A stretch of 5,553 nucleotides of DNA, taken from contig CAAFXX010000511.1 in NCBI GenBank assembly GCA_900767075.1, positions 1-5,553 on the forward strand, read 5' to 3'. Origin of the DNA: Bacteroidales bacterium (lineage in GTDB: Bacteria; Bacteroidota; Bacteroidia; Bacteroidales; Muribaculaceae). The translations under genes were made by a program, and so were the position numbers. Shown here piece after piece: positions 5,522-5,553 of the stretch. The notes beneath the pieces were generated by a model. It was not told the origin of the DNA and searched no databases. It saw only the letters and a program-made list of their open reading frames with translations. Every line of letters starts with the position of its first letter. The stretch's first letter is position 1.

Positions 5522-5553
5522 CGCTTGCCTCCTTTCCGATCTATCACAGATAG
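5518..5553 (-). CDS. Possible tail of an upstream gene in the same operon (partial)
   Basis: From the right edge the minus strand reads LSVIDRKGGKR followed by TGA at 5518-5520, giving an ATGA overlap with the start of gene A. Only 11 codons are visible, so coding nature rests on the overlap style shared with the rest of the cluster. Nothing can be said of its function. Confidence 0.35.
   Translation of the reverse strand, partial: LSVIDRKGGKR
5527..5534 (-). promoter_or_regulatory. Strong Shine-Dalgarno for gene A
   Basis: Minus-strand AAAGGAGG lies 6 nt before ATG 5521. Such a strong anti-16S match is unusual in Bacteroidetes, whose genes mostly lack one, and none of the other genes here has it. 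It supports the 5521 start and may aid re-initiation after the overlapping upstream stop. Confidence 0.55.
5541..5553. other. Small inverted repeat at the right edge
   Basis: CTATC (5541-5545) and GATAG (5549-5553) are separated by ACA. They could form a 5-bp hairpin just ahead of the gene A Shine-Dalgarno. It may continue past the window edge, so its true size is unknown. Confidence 0.3.

Overview
The window looks like a Bacteroidales chromosome, possibly of the Muribaculaceae/Bacteroides type. The signs are a DUF4827-type lipoprotein next to a phosphoglucosamine mutase and a DHH phosphoesterase, a Bacteroidetes -7/-33 promoter (TATCTTTG with an upstream TTG), and general absence of Shine-Dalgarno sequences in the left half. 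The species cannot be fixed from this sequence.

Left part (1-2243, minus strand): a housekeeping run. A promoter at 2236-2267 faces a stand-alone DHH/DHHA1 phosphoesterase (1082-2140). A lipoprotein with a DUF4827-like sequence follows (419-1003), then the first 102 codons of glmM (1-308), which runs off the left edge. A perfect 7-bp hairpin lies 24 nt before glmM.

Middle (2244-3308, plus strand after a divergent intergenic): a 28-codon small ORF (2445-2531) and, 21 nt later, exodeoxyribonuclease III (2553-3308). The next 185 bases hold no gene I can support.

Right part (3490-5553, minus strand): a visibly more AT-rich accessory cluster of membrane-anchored proteins with no recognisable function. 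In transcription order it contains the tail of an unseen upstream gene, a PH-like membrane protein (A), a single-span protein (B), a shorter paralogue of B (C), and a 7-codon stub matching the start of C. Successive reading frames overlap by 4, 8, 17 and 17 nt in the ancestral arrangement, so the cluster was a tightly coupled operon. Two of its genes are now broken. A 23-bp perfect tandem duplication truncates A, and removing one unit restores a 291-residue protein whose stop overlaps the start of B. A one-base deletion, probably GGG to GG, splits C; undoing it gives 144 residues. Neither lesion is visible from simple ORF calls. The architecture resembles tandem immunity-gene tails behind polymorphic toxins in Bacteroidales, but no toxin lies inside the window, so that role is inference only.
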